The notes beneath the pieces were generated by a model. The model did not search any database and was not told the DNA's origin. It saw only the letters and a list, made by a program, of their open reading frames with translations. 64,000 nucleotides of DNA, taken from positions 770,166 to 834,165 of the forward strand of contig FN648069.1 of the NCBI GenBank assembly GCA_000310025.1, written 5' to 3'. Origin of the DNA: Ectocarpus siliculosus (Eukaryota; Sar; Phaeophyceae; Ectocarpales; Ectocarpaceae). The position numbers were made by a program, and so were the translations under genes. Position 1 is the first letter of the stretch. Every line of letters begins with the position of its first letter. Shown here piece after piece: positions 24,448-35,378 of this stretch.

Positions 24448-26122
24448 GGTAACAGGAGCACTGCTGTGTTATAGTATAGGTCACACCCTCTCGCCGATAT
24501 TTCGCTGGCATGCCCCGACCCCCTCATTTGTCCTTGTCTCTCCCTCAAACATATTATGGTACTAACATAGACATCATCGGCAAGCCGGGTTAAGAATGAC
24601 GCCTCTCTCTGTTCCGGGGGAATGCATGCTTCCCGACAACAAGTTCGGCAGACATGCCCTGCTACCTCGACGCACTGGACATGGGTTGAGTCGGCAAGAA
24701 CTTGTTACAGCGCGGGGAAATTACTGCCTGTTGGGCACAAGTATTGGGTTGTAGTTTGGTGCCTCGTTGGTGAAGTAGGCTCCAGTTTCCTGCCTTTTTA
24801 ACGCTTGCACACATGCAGATAGCCCCTCAGACAGCCTCCCGCAGTTTCACGCCCCTCAATATCGATTTTCCTTTTTCCGTGCACACGCCTCTGCGACCAT
24901 TCCGAGGTTGTCTACACAGCAATCGTTTCTTTTTTCCAAAATATCCATCTCACGTTTGTTTTTCCGCTGGGCGGATCTGAAAGGAAAACGATCACTAAGG
25001 TTTGTCCGCGGGTTTTGCAAAGTTGGTACGAGCTAACGGCGCCCTTGCACCACCAATTGCGCCTGCTGTTTTATCACCCCGTTCAAGAGGATGCCCGGTG
25101 GCGGCAGCAGCGGCAGGAAGGTTCCAGATGAGAACGGGGCCGAGAACCAACAAATCAACTGGTTCTGTCGTGTCACCTACATGACCTCTTTACCAAACCT
25201 CCACACATTCGGAACCACGGTGCCTTGCTTGTTGCAATCCGTTTCATGTTGTACGCAGGTTCGATGTCATCTGCTGGTTTGGAAACCGAGGTTGGGATTT
25301 TTGCTGGGGCAGCCAAGGTGAGCAGCAGCACGATGGACTGCCGAGTCCGGTTGAAGGCAGCGCGTAGTCGAAAAAGTGGTTACATGTCTTGAGGCTTTTC
25401 GCGACTCGATTTGTACCATGAGGTAGAAGTTCTGTTTCCGCTGACTGCCAGGTTGCAGAAATGTGGCATTTCGTTGTTTGGTTTACTTGCTTTAACCCAA
25501 AGCGATGATCGTGTTGTGTTGGATGGCGTTGTCAGGTGACTCATTGGGTAGATGACATCCAGGTGAAGGAGGAGGAGGAGGAGGAGGAGGAGGAGGAGGA
25601 GGAGGAGGAGGAGGAGGAGGAGGAGGAGGAGGAGGAGGAGGAGGAGGAGGAGGANNNNNNNNNNNNNNNNNNNNNNNNNNNNNNNNNNNNNNNNNNNNNN
25701 NNNNNNNNNNNNNNNNNNNNNNNNNNNNNNNNNNNNNNNNNNNNNNNNNNNNNNGTTTGTTGGTGTTGTTTGAGGTGTGATGGTGGTGGTGGTGGTGGTG
25801 GTGGTGGAGGAGGAGGAGGAGGGTGGGCAAGAAGAGGAGGAGGAAGAGCAAGAGGGTGGGCAAGAAGAGGAGGTAGAGCGAGAGGATGGGCAAGAAGAGA
25901 GGGTGAGGCGAACGTCATAGGGTAGTTTTTATGATTTGGCGCATTTGATACCCATCGCCCCAAACTGCTAGCGGTTGAGAGGGCGTGAAGTTTGCTCAGC
26001 GGTCGACCCTCACAATGACTGCAACATCGACAGATAGACCCGCGTTGAAGGCGACCGCTCTTCTCGACACAATCATGGCCAACGTTGTGTACAGGGTGAA
26101 TCCATCCCTTTCAAGCCAATGT
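24448..26122. other. Intergenic, copy B
   Basis: Collinear with copy A 9,041-10,294 except that 24,910-25,155 replaces about 65 unrelated bases of A. No gene recognised. It contains the GGA array and the first assembly gap. Confidence 0.5.
25567..25900 (+). repeat. (GGA)n / (GGT)n microsatellite containing a 100-N gap
   Basis: About 29 GGA triplets precede a run of exactly 100 N (25,655-25,754). After the gap come (GGT)n, (GGA)n and further Gly/Glu-codon repeats. A round gap length inside a microsatellite is a typical assembly placeholder, so the true length is unknown. Confidence 0.9.
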
Positions 26123-26128
26123 ATGTCA

Positions 26129-26446
26129 CCGGTCGCCCCGGTGGTCTAGTTGGTATCCTCGACACCTTCTAGAGGTCAGATCAGGGGTTCGAATCCCGGC
26201 GTAAGCGAGCTTTTCTCGCAAAGTGAGTTTTTCTCTCGCTTCCGCTTCTGGCGTAGTGGAAAGCGCTAGTTCGTGTGTACACAGAGGGAAGAGAGTGCTG
26301 AACTCTGCTCGCACTAAAAATCGAAGGCAAAGTACCGCAGGGGGGGAGGGTAGAGAGGGGCTCTTCTGTGTGACCACGGGTTGGAGTAAACGGCACTAGT
26401 GCTGTGAGCGCTGATTTGAAGTGAAGACAAAAGAGAAACAGACAAA
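26129..26446 (+). mobile_element. tRNA-derived SINE (318 bp) with target-site duplications
   Basis: The element begins with a tRNA-like head. An A box TGGTCTAGTTG at 26,142-26,152 and a B box GGTTCGAATCC at 26,186-26,196 both match RNA polymerase III consensus. The acceptor and T-stem pairings are broken and the anticodon loop would read CTA, so it is not a working tRNA gene. A tail of about 240 bp unrelated to tRNA follows, ending in an A-rich stretch. ATGTCA flanks it on both sides (26,123-26,128 and 26,447-26,452). Copy A has a single ATGTCA at 10,295-10,300 with matching flanks: the empty site. Insertion therefore post-dates the segmental duplication. No other copy was noticed in this window. 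Confidence 0.82.
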
Positions 26447-26452
26447 ATGTCA

Positions 26453-27811
26453 TGGCAAGGTCCCCCTCATTTGCTTGGATGCATTGGGGGTTGGTCTATC
26501 TAGGGAAAATCTGAGTATCCAAGCTTATATCATCTTTGCTGTTTCGGCACCTATAAGCGGGTGTTAGCAACCTTTGTCATGTTCAGATACTGCGGACGAC
26601 TGGATGTTTGCTCGATGTTCATGAAGATTGAATCAATCCTCTGTGAAGCCCCAGACTCGTATTTTGGAGATGGTGCTTGCGGCATCAACGGGGACTCAGT
26701 CTGTGCAGTGTTCGGATGACTCGCTCCAGGCAAGGCCAGGCAAGCGCAAGCTCGGGAGTATGGCCAAGGCCCTCTGCCGGTACAGCGTCTGGACAGCAGC
26801 GGGCAGCCGGCAACCCAACCACACAGAGAGGTGAGATCAGGAATGCGAGATAAAAGTTATTCGAGAGTAGCTACCGCACGAGCTGCGTGAATCAACCTCG
26901 TGTGGATTACGAGATGCGGGAATCAACCGCGAGAAGTTGTGATCCTAGAGGGTTTCTCTTTTGGCTTTATTTTGAAAGTGGCAACAATCGTTATCCCGGG
27001 ATCTTCTGCCCAATATCTGCGGCCCCGCTCGTTGGCACGGTCTCCCCACAGTGCCGATTGCACCATCGCGTTAACCGTCATGCACAGCCACATACTTCTA
27101 GAGGGTTCACAGGGGGGCACACCCGTCTAGCGTCGAGTCCACAGCAGTACCTACGGTCAGATCACATGGAAGCCGCGAATCTCTCCCAGGCGGCAACAAG
27201 CTGCCGACATCTCGGAACACGATGCAAAACACGCTCCATGGCATGTCGCAACACTTGCAGGTTCTTACCTGACAGCACACACACATTCACCGGAACGCAA
27301 CCGAAGCCTGACTCTGCTGCACAAACCCAGTATGTACCTGTATCTGCTGTACAAACCCAGTATTCCCCTGTATGGGTTGCCGTCAGGGTTGGTTTGGGTA
27401 TGCATGGTGGTGCTGGTACTCCTCGGTGTGTGTCACACACGCCGTCATGGGAGCCCGTGGGGTAGATGGCGCTCTAGCGTTTGCATTTCATCGAGAAGCT
27501 GAGGGGATTTTCGTCCCGCGAAAACTGACATTTTTAAAGCGGTGGCAAACATCGTTAAATCATTTCTCGATAGCCCCACCATGTCACCGTCCCTCTCTAT
27601 TTAGCTTCGGTTGCTTCCTGTACATTACAGACGTTGTTCGTGGCAGCTGGGAGCTCTTCTCGATTGGGAATATCGCGGTCAACAAAAGATGACCTGTACC
27701 ATCACGTACACGGGCAATTCTGTTCACACTTTTTTGAATTGAATGGAAATGAGGGGCGACTTTGCCCAATGTCCTGGCCCATGGCGTTATAACTCGATTA
27801 GATTTGTTCAC
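26453..27811. other. Intergenic, copy B
   Basis: Collinear with copy A 10,301-11,384 and then 12,852-13,113. A 192-codon open frame (26,887-27,465) is interrupted in copy A by indels and has no recognisable motif. Two short repeats of TCTGCTGTACAAACCCAGTAT lie near 27,320-27,365. Confidence 0.5.
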
Positions 27812-28745
27812 ATACGCATATGTATCATTTCGTCTGTTCGCCTTCGGTTTCCTCCGCTGGAACAGCGTTATATCTCGCACTTTCTTCTGCATGGCACGCA
27901 GAGGACCCGTCGGTTCAATACCCGTTACGTGTGGGGCTCGCGAGACACCGGTGGTGCGCGTTAGGGCCGCCTAAAGTCTATGGGACTGGCTCTTTTTTCA
28001 GGGGTTGGGAATTTGAACCATAAAAGCCTCCTCGAACGGGTGAAAACTGAAAACAGAACTTTTTTTGCCCCGCGCCCCGCGCCACGCGCCACGCGCCCAC
28101 ACAGCTGCTGCTTGCTGCAATTGTTGTGGACACACCCATCACACAGCTGCTGTGTGTGATTGTTTTACACACCCACCACACAGCAACTGGCGCATGTGTA
28201 CCCGCAGCGGGGACCAAGACTCTCGATGCTGCTCTTGGGAACACACCACTTGACACAGAAGTCCTCTCGCACAACTCTGGCAGCGGTAATTAAATTTTCA
28301 ATTCCGAAAAATCGAAAAATTCAAAAATGGCAGTTGTGGTACGGTAGCACATCTGTGACTGTTCTTGCGTACGTTGAGCTTCTCTTCGATCCGTTGTTGG
28401 TGTTTGCGTGAAAACGCCCCACAGACCATGGGAAGCAGGATCACACTAGAAGAGTGAGTGATCAAACGCAGCGGATTACAGCAGTAGGACCTACCTGCAG
28501 CAAATACGCCGCTAGCCTAAAAGCACACACTCGCGCACAAGCAAAAGGTCACGGCGGGAGAAAACAAAATACCACGCACATGATGCAATATCCAGGCAAA
28601 TTGGTATGCAGGTTGCGCGCAAACCGGCACTACCGAATGTCGTGCCGACCAACCATGCGACAGCGATGGCAGTGATTGGCCATGTCCTCTTGCGTCGCCC
28701 CCGGGAGGCAAATCACCTATTAATAACTCCCGCAGGGGAACCTTG
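27812..28745 (+). mobile_element. Dispersed element, short form (about 0.93 kb)
   Basis: Absent from copy A, where GATTTGTTC continues almost directly into AACTCATGTCG (about 13,110-13,127). Its left part (to about 28,020) matches 39,470-39,790, and its right part (about 28,060-28,745) matches 41,700-42,340, in the same order and orientation. Shared landmarks are GGACCCGTCGGT, CTCGCGAGACA, GAAGTCCTCTCGC and GTCACGGCGGGAGAAAA. No coding sequence, terminal inverted repeats or clear target duplication were found. It is probably a nonautonomous or internally deleted mobile element. Confidence 0.65.
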
Positions 28746-29824
28746 TAAACTCATATCGTTCTATCCCCTCCCCGGTGTTTTGTATCCTCACGCCTGGCGA
28801 TAACTCGTGTTTGATTGTCAGCCCCGCAAGAGCGTCATCCAAGCGCCAACGGAAGACCTCCGCACCAGAAACAACGGGCGGTGGGACGGCGGCAATACAC
28901 ACGACGGTGAGTTAGGTGGAAGGCTCATTCCTCTAGCGTTTTTTCGCGAATAAGTCATATGATTACGCGGTTGGCCAGTGCATGCTTTGCTCGTGCAGGT
29001 TTGCCGCGTCACTCGCTCCTGCTTGCCGAACAGCTGGTGGTTGTTCGTCGTTGGTGGTGGTGCCGGTTCGGGATGATTTCTGCCGGGCACCCTATCAGTA
29101 GCTCAAAGCTGGCGGAATCGAACGCCGGCGAAAGTTCTATCTAGTCTTCAGACACCACGATGCTGAGAGGAAATCGTCATTTGCAACTCTGGCGAGTCTA
29201 CACTCGTGTTTATATATTGAATCTGTTTCCGACTGTCCGTTTTTGGTCTTTGAGTGTGATAAACGGCAAGGGGAATACACTCGAACTTTGTAAAGCGCTG
29301 TTTCACTGCTGGGAGCCGAGAGGCCACATAGGGGTGTTCTGAGTGGAGCTGAATATAGGAGGCAAGGTCTCCCAAACTCTTACGACCGTCTTTCCAATAC
29401 ATGGTGCGCGGCGGAAACCTTCGGTGACTGTAGAAATCAAAAGGTCGGGGGTATTGCGGGAGGAGGACGCGCTAGAAGCACCGATGGCGCAGCACACTGA
29501 GCGTAGCTGACGACGAAGACATTCAGTTAAAGGCTGTGTCGATAGCGTTCTCGCGTGAGAGGCAACCAACTAGTTACAGTGCGAAACTGTCTTCCATAAG
29601 GTGACAAAGTGAAGAGCATGGACGTGTCGAAAAGCACAGGGCACATGGTGTTTGGTTCTGGAACATCGACGGCTGCTCCTACCCCGGGACAAGGACGGGA
29701 TGGCCCCTGAACAATCTACAATAGGGGGTAGGAGATCCTTGAGCGGTGGTGTGCGTAGTGTACTCATTGAATTGTCTTTCGCTGCTCCCCGATGTTGCTC
29801 GCATCGTTGCTGAGATATTGACCT
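28746..29824. other. Intergenic upstream of the copy B EsV-1-7 gene
   Basis: Collinear with 13,128-14,188. No gene besides the short conserved overlapping frame just before the EsV-1-7 ATG (29,761-29,905). I could not pick out a core promoter. Confidence 0.5.
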
Positions 29825-30709
29825 ATGGTAAACTCTGGAATATGGGTTCTGCTCGATCGCGTTTGGAACCGTGCTTTTCAACAGTCAAGGCGTACGACAG
29901 CCAGGTATCATGACCAGGGACAACGATACTGCCAGGAGCACGGCTGTACAGCACAGCCATCGTACGGCCAAGCCCACAACAATAATGCACAGTTCTGCTC
30001 TCAGCACTCTAAGCCAGGGATGACGAAACTCACGAAGAAGAGGTGCGGCCATGCAGGGTGCATCAAGCAGCCTTCATATGGCAAAGACGGCAGCAAGAAG
30101 CGAGAGTTCTGCTCTCAGCACGCTCAACCGGGTATGGTTGACGTCGTCAGCAAGAGGTGCTGCCATCCAGGGTGCATGACTCAACCGTCGTATGGTAATG
30201 TCGGTAGCAAGCCGGACTTCTGCGCTCAACACGCGCAGCAGGGCATGGTCCGTGTTGGTGGTAGAAGATGCGACCATCCAAGGTGCATGAAGCAGCCTTC
30301 TCATGGTAGAGCCGGCAGCAAGATAGCGGATTTCTGCTCTCAACACGCGCAACAGGACATGGTCTCTGTTCGTGGTAGAAGATGCGGCCATCCAGGGTGC
30401 ACCACGCAGCCTTCATATGGTAAGGCCGGGAGCAAGACGCGGGAGTTTTGCGCTCAGCACGCGCAACAGGGTATGGTCCCTGGTCGTGGTCGAAGATGCG
30501 GAAGTGCAGGGTGCATCAAGCAGCCTTCATATGGCAAAGACGGCAGCAAGAATGCGCAGTTCTGCTTTCAGCACTCTCAACAGGGCATGGTCAATGTCGT
30601 GAAGAAGAGGTGCGGTCATCCAGGGTGCATGACTCGGCCGTCGTATGGCAGAGTCGGGAGCAAGAAGGCGGAATTCTGTGCCCAGCATGCGCCCATCCAG
30701 GTTGCATAA
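29825..30709 (+). CDS. EsV-1-7 repeat protein, seven repeats, altered end (copy B)
   Basis: This is the paralogue of the gene at 14,189-15,340, starting at the homologous ATG. The 294-residue product has seven C-x4-C-x16-C-x2-H units. Unit 3 is one residue short between the second and third Cys (x15), and unit 4 reads CDHPRC. The frame leaves the repeat pattern after the His of unit 7 and stops at 30,707-30,709. A further partial unit (HPGCIKQAAYG) follows in another frame, and the original last linker (GMVNVRRAY) survives near 30,940. The ancestral end was therefore disrupted by a deletion and about 200 bp of extra sequence. It may still encode a shorter working protein, or be an early pseudogene. 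Confidence 0.85.
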   Translation: MVNSGIWVLLDRVWNRAFQQSRRTTARYHDQGQRYCQEHGCTAQPSYGQAHNNNAQFCSQHSKPGMTKLTKKRCGHAGCIKQPSYGKDGSKKREFCSQHAQPGMVDVVSKRCCHPGCMTQPSYGNVGSKPDFCAQHAQQGMVRVGGRRCDHPRCMKQPSHGRAGSKIADFCSQHAQQDMVSVRGRRCGHPGCTTQPSYGKAGSKTREFCAQHAQQGMVPGRGRRCGSAGCIKQPSYGKDGSKNAQFCFQHSQQGMVNVVKKRCGHPGCMTRPSYGRVGSKKAEFCAQHAPIQVA

Positions 30710-32590
30710 AGCAGGCAGCCTATGGACACGACAGCAGCAAGAAGCTGGGGTTCTTTCCCAAAAACACCATCGAAAACAACCCCCCCCCAAAAAACAAAAG
30801 CCACAGTTCACACGAAAAAAAAAACGGCGCGGAGCCAAGAGGCAGCAGCGACAGATTCGAAACGCCCTTGCAGACACAGTGAGAAGACACCTGACTCTCA
30901 TGCCGCACCCTCAGGTCTCAGCACGCGCGGCAGGGCATGGTCAATGTGCGGCGTGCGTATACTAGAAACTATTACCGCATGTGTGTGTTGGATATTTGCA
31001 TCGCATGGCACATTCGATAACCATAGGTACACAGCGATACGTACAATATCGCTCTCACCAGTAGTGCAGGCGTGTATTCTGTGCTTGAGTACATTTGGTA
31101 GGATAACTCTGTTCGGTTAGACTAACCGTTTATTGTTTTGTCGATTTCTAGAACAAGTTTTATTCTGGTGAACGTTGATTTTGTTCTTGACATACGTATT
31201 GTTCAGCAGCTGTCATTGTCAGTGTCACAGCTTCCTGAGTCGTATTACGCTCTCGTAATACGTTGCTAGAATTAATTATTGCTGGCGAGTAGTTGATGCA
31301 TAGCATATGATGATTGGTCCACCTTACGTTGAGTAAGTTTTGTATACGCACGACATGACGTTAGTCGGATCTTTACTCAAGCTTGGGTCTTGTTGTCTGA
31401 TTGGTTGACACTTTGGGATATGAGTTGAAGCGTGTTTCCGTCGGTATGCTTGGCTTGGATGGTGCAGCCCCAATGCAGCCCCCATCCTCTCACTCTGTTT
31501 TTCTTGCAGTCTCTCGGACTAATAAACTGCATTTCTTCAACATCTTTTTCCACCTGGGAAGTCTTCGTGTCCTCGTACAAGAGTCCGCCGGCTCAACTCT
31601 CTCACGGAGGTTGATTGCCACGAGCAGTGTAAGCCGTGTCGCAACGCACCACGTGCGAATACGCTGTGCTCAGAGTTACGCTTGTGACCGACTGTAAGAT
31701 CACATCAGGTACTATGCTTACGTACATCGGACGTCACTCGAATTGGGGTATCTCTTGTCCATCGCACGAGCTGCAGACAGAGATTTGAATATTCCTCTTT
31801 CCACACTTGACAAACCCGTGCCGAAGGTCATCTAGGTACGCCGTTTTCGTCAGCTTCAAGCCTCACACCACACACACCTCCATTCCCGAGAGCGCGCTGT
31901 TTGGTGAGGGGTCCACTACGGGTGACCCCTCCACGTACGCGCTAGATACAATGACTTACGTTGGCAGAGGGATTTTTCGCGAACGTTGCCATATTTTGAA
32001 CGGCCTGCCAGGCTTTCCCAATATTGTCTTTCACGCGCCTTGCGCATAAGTGCATGTGACATGACGATGTATTTCGCCCTTGGTTTCGCCTGCTTGAGAA
32101 CATGAAGCGATCAGTCCCATTCCGATGGGCCTATCGGGAAGAATGTGATGCAAATGAAAGTGCACACTTTTGACGATTGGGACATGTCACTCAAGGGTAT
32201 GCACGAAAGTTACTTCAATGCCTGCCTTTGCATGAACCTCTGGACTCTACTGCTTGTTGCCCGAGCGCCTTGCCAAATCAACTTCTTCTGATTGTAGACC
32301 CGCAGTTTGTGGATTACAGTTGTGAGAGCTCTGTTGCGGCGCTCCACGTGTGAATACTTGTTGGCTAGGTGAACAGGTTCGTACGATCACCGTTGGCGGC
32401 CCACAGGAAAGTTGCGGTATTTGCTTGCCAAGTGACCACGAGAGGTGTCTAAAACGGTTGTTGGACGGTGAAACCCAGTAGTGCTGACCGAAATATTTGT
32501 GTAGGCCAATTCAGCGTGGGGCAGGCGAAGCGTCATATCGCCTTGTCGTTTGTTGACAACCACGGAAAAAGTTTGGTGTAAGTTTGTGGT
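30710..32590. other. Remains of the copy B EsV-1-7 gene end and flank
   Basis: 30,710-30,960 holds broken repeat remnants and an A/C-rich insert. 30,985-31,885 is absent from copy A. 31,890-32,095 matches 15,380-15,575 and ends the duplication, including the GGGGTC/GACCCC hairpin at 31,908-31,929. 32,096-32,590 shows nothing recognisable. Confidence 0.5.
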
Positions 32591-33055
32591 TCAAGCGTTC
32601 ACCACCAACATAATAACCGTTGGGATGGTGTCGGTGCCCGTCCTCTTATACGCACGCGAACCAGCTTGATGATGAGCACGGAGAGGTTGAATCAAAATTG
32701 TAGATGCGTTTGATGAAACCCGAACATAGGAGGAATGATTGCATTGGGGATCTTGACCAGGATACCTCCCCAGTGCCTTTGAAAACCTAATATCTTTGCG
32801 TACAGGACGCGGCACACATGTCGGCCCGAAGGCTAAGAAACGGTCGATGAAGAGCAGAATGTAGGCGGTGGTGCAAAGTGTAGATATAAGAGGCAAAAAA
32901 ATCGATGCGGATCGCCACGCCTGGTTCGGTTGGTAAAATACCATGGGTGCAAACCGGAACAAATGATGGAACCTCAGATTGTATCGAAATATGTGGGTTT
33001 TTAGTGGCAGGAAAAATAGAGGAGGAGGAACGTTTTGCCAACACAGCTCTGTCAT
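32591..33055 (-). pseudogene. Possible decayed retroelement integrase fragment
   Basis: Two minus-strand frames, shifted relative to each other, contain GVAIRIDFF and, a little further on, AYILLFIDRFLAF. Together these resemble the start of a retroelement integrase catalytic core (an IDF-like segment followed by a hydrophobic strand ending in ID+F). No other family motif is clear. This is a weak, by-eye call and may be chance. Confidence 0.2.
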
Positions 33056-33884
33056 GTGCGACGCTTCTATCTCTTCATCGAATCACCCCACACCCAATCC
33101 CTTTGCACCCGAGCCAGATCCATGAGTGCAGATGACAGCGCCGGAGGTTTGACCTCGGTACGCCTGCTACAGAGTGAGATACGTGCACGGGTGTAATCGG
33201 CTTCGGGTTGATGCACTTTCTTGTCAGTTGGACAGCAATGGAACAATTTTGTTTATTATCCGCTTGATATGAGCGCGTCGGCAACGGCCTCTATTTTGCA
33301 CCCCAGGTAGGCGCCCATCGCTAGTATCCACCCATCGTGTTGAAGCAATACAGCTGGGGGAGGGACGCTCCTTTTACAACTAACTGCGTCATGGTCACTT
33401 TTCGCCACACCTTGGCATTTTCTGTGGACCAAGTGGCCGTTGTGCCTTTATCAACTTCAAGCAGAAGAGAGGAACAACTCGCCGCTTTTTCAACATTCAA
33501 CATATTCTCCCCATAAATCGCGATACTGCAAATCTTGGTGGAGATATATTGTGAGCAAATCTTGGGTCACAATGCCAAGATATAATTGCAAGATTCTGTT
33601 TCCATAAAGAAGGGTCTCAGGACTGACATACATTGTGTCCATGGGAAAATGTCCAAGACAGGAGAAAAAACGTGCACCCAAGGAGATTCGGACCAGTATC
33701 CTGCTGACGCCATGTGCGAAGGTGTACCGATTCTGGTAAGTGTCAAACGACGGATACTCTGCGAATCGGGTCCTCCTTAACAATTGTGCGTAATTTGCGT
33801 AACGCTTTCTCTGTTTGCGTGCCCCCTCACATGTTGGTTGGGGTTGTTTCGCTCCTTGCTGACACCAGCGTGTCGACACCCCAG

Positions 33885-33965
33885 TGTGTGGCAGCACACA
33901 GCAGTCAGTGTGTGAGCACACAGCAGTGTGTGAGCACACAGCAGTGTGGGAGCACACAGCACACA
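33885..33965 (+). repeat. Minisatellite with palindromic unit GTGTGAGCACACAGCA
   Basis: Four or five units of 16-20 bp. Each contains TGTGTGAGCACACA, which is itself an inverted repeat, so single strands could form runs of short hairpins. Units vary slightly (GTGGCAGCACACA, GTGGGAGCACACA). Confidence 0.8.
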
Positions 33966-34129
33966 CAGCTGTACATTGGTGTGCAATGTTGTTTGTTGTC
34001 TGGTGGCGGAGGCGCTGGGGTTGCTGCCATCATCGCGACAAGCTTCCATCCAGACCCACGCCTGTATACAGCAGTAGTAGTACTACCGCTGTGTTGCAGC
34101 GAGAGTGTGACATTTCTGACTTGATTTAA

Positions 34130-34290
34130 CTATCGGATGTGATCACATGCTTTCACTTGTTAAATGTGTTGGTCTCGATCACACGTTTCACTTGAATACA
34201 GTATGGATCTCGATCATTTTTTCGACTTGATTAAAGTATGGATTTTTGTCCGTTTTTTAACTCGATTAAAGTATCGAAATTTCGGATAGG
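34130..34290 (+). repeat. Degenerate tandem repeat, about 36-bp unit
   Basis: Four to five imperfect units share the plan GATTAAAGTAT, then GGAT, then TCGATCA-like, then TTTC/TTTT, then ACTTG. Divergence rises from the 3' to the 5' side. Noncoding and AT-rich. Confidence 0.6.
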
Positions 34291-34389
34291 ATTTCTTTAT
34301 TGCTTTTTTCGGGATTGCGCGGGCTGAAATCCCAATTTGCAATTAGGGAATCTTGCGATCTCCCGGCGAAAAGTATCGTTTCGATCCGA

Positions 34390-35238
34390 AACGTCTCTCT
34401 TTTCTCTTTCCGATTTCACCGCATGTGTGCATGTACGTGCAACGGTCCCGGACCCCTTCGCGCCATAGATGCAGCTCGCCTCCTACGCAAAGCTAGACAA
34501 AGCGTTGAACAACAGAAGGTGAGATGTAAGCCTGAGGCTCAAAACCCGTAGGGAGTGCAGACGCGAGGTGCACGAGAACAAGAACGGCACTGGGTGTGAT
34601 GCAAGTTGCCTGCTGCTTCAACTCAGCCTCTCTCGGCCGGATTGCTGGACCCTTAAATACAAGAGTATCAGGTATGTTCCTGATGGACTCTCATCAAGGT
34701 TGTTCTCTGTCTGACGGCCAGCCAGCTATGTACGATGTGTCGATAAACGCGTTGGCTGTGCCTCCACCTACCGTCGAGTGAGTTGTTGGCAGTCACGGTC
34801 GAGTTTTTACATGAAACGGACGAGGATGGTGCACGACTGTCCAAGTCTTTCAGGAATCGCAAAGTCAGGCACCAGCGCCCAACAGCAACAGGCTGCCTGT
34901 ACTTCGAGCCGGAGAAGATCGCCGCCACAAGCTAGTACGTGACCGTTTCGTTTGACCAACGAAACGTGTTGCTCGGTTCGACCAACTCGTTCACCATGAA
35001 GATCCAGCCGTGCTGTATGCCCGTCAATACAAACAGCATCCACACAACATCACAACTCTTCTTCACACAGCGACTCCACACCAGAGCCGAAAGAGGGAAT
35101 CACTACTTCGAGCCCCAAGGTGAGGCGGGCTGTACACTTAGCGAAGATTCCATCCGAAACGCCTCGAATCAGGGGGACGAACAGCCGTGCGAGCCACGAA
35201 CCCCCCCTTCAATTTCGCCAAAGGGTGTTCGGAGATAA
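34390..35238 (+). CDS. Possible multi-exon gene, unidentified
   Basis: Several adjacent plus-strand stretches look like exons by composition but match nothing I know. They are 34,420-34,519, ending AARLLRKARQSVEQQK before a gtgaga donor; 34,630-34,780, with LGRIAGPLNTRVSGMFLMDS; about 34,795-34,935, with LSKSFRNRKVRHQRPTATG and CLYFEPEK; and 34,939-35,238, with VSFDQRNVLLGSTNSFTMKI and HYFEPQ. The last two share an FEP motif, hinting at an internal repeat. Splice joins were not resolved. It may be a decayed gene. Confidence 0.25.
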
Positions 35239-35378
35239 CCTTTGCGTACTTTAGCTAACTGTTCCGCCGATAGTAATTACCTCTCGTTGCTTTCTCTAAC
35301 ACCCTTCTAACTTATCCGGTCTCTCCCATCTCATGCAAGGTTGTCTTATTGGGCAGGGTGGGCAAACATCGAACCTCA

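Larger units (their letters stand above)
17150..32095 (+). repeat. Segmental duplication, copy B (about 14.9 kb)
   Basis: This is the direct repeat of copy A, separated from it by about 1.6 kb. It lacks the A-only blocks but has its own: 21357-24447, a replacement at about 24910-25155, the SINE at 26129-26446, the dispersed element at 27812-28745, and two blocks around 30715-31890. The exchanger exon in this copy is frameshifted and has no upstream exons, which suggests that copy B is the derived copy for that part. The EsV-1-7 gene in this copy has fewer repeats and a changed end. Confidence 0.9.

Noticed and set aside
26135-26208. Functional tRNA gene
   Set aside because: The A and B boxes are good, but the acceptor stem does not pair, the T stem has two mismatches, the anticodon would be CTA, and the sequence is the head of an insertion with target duplications.
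26887-27465. 192-codon open frame in copy B
   Set aside because: Copy A has indels that break it, and no motif was found.
33885-33965. CRISPR-like array
   Set aside because: Units are 16-20 bp, contiguous and without unique spacers; the host is eukaryotic.
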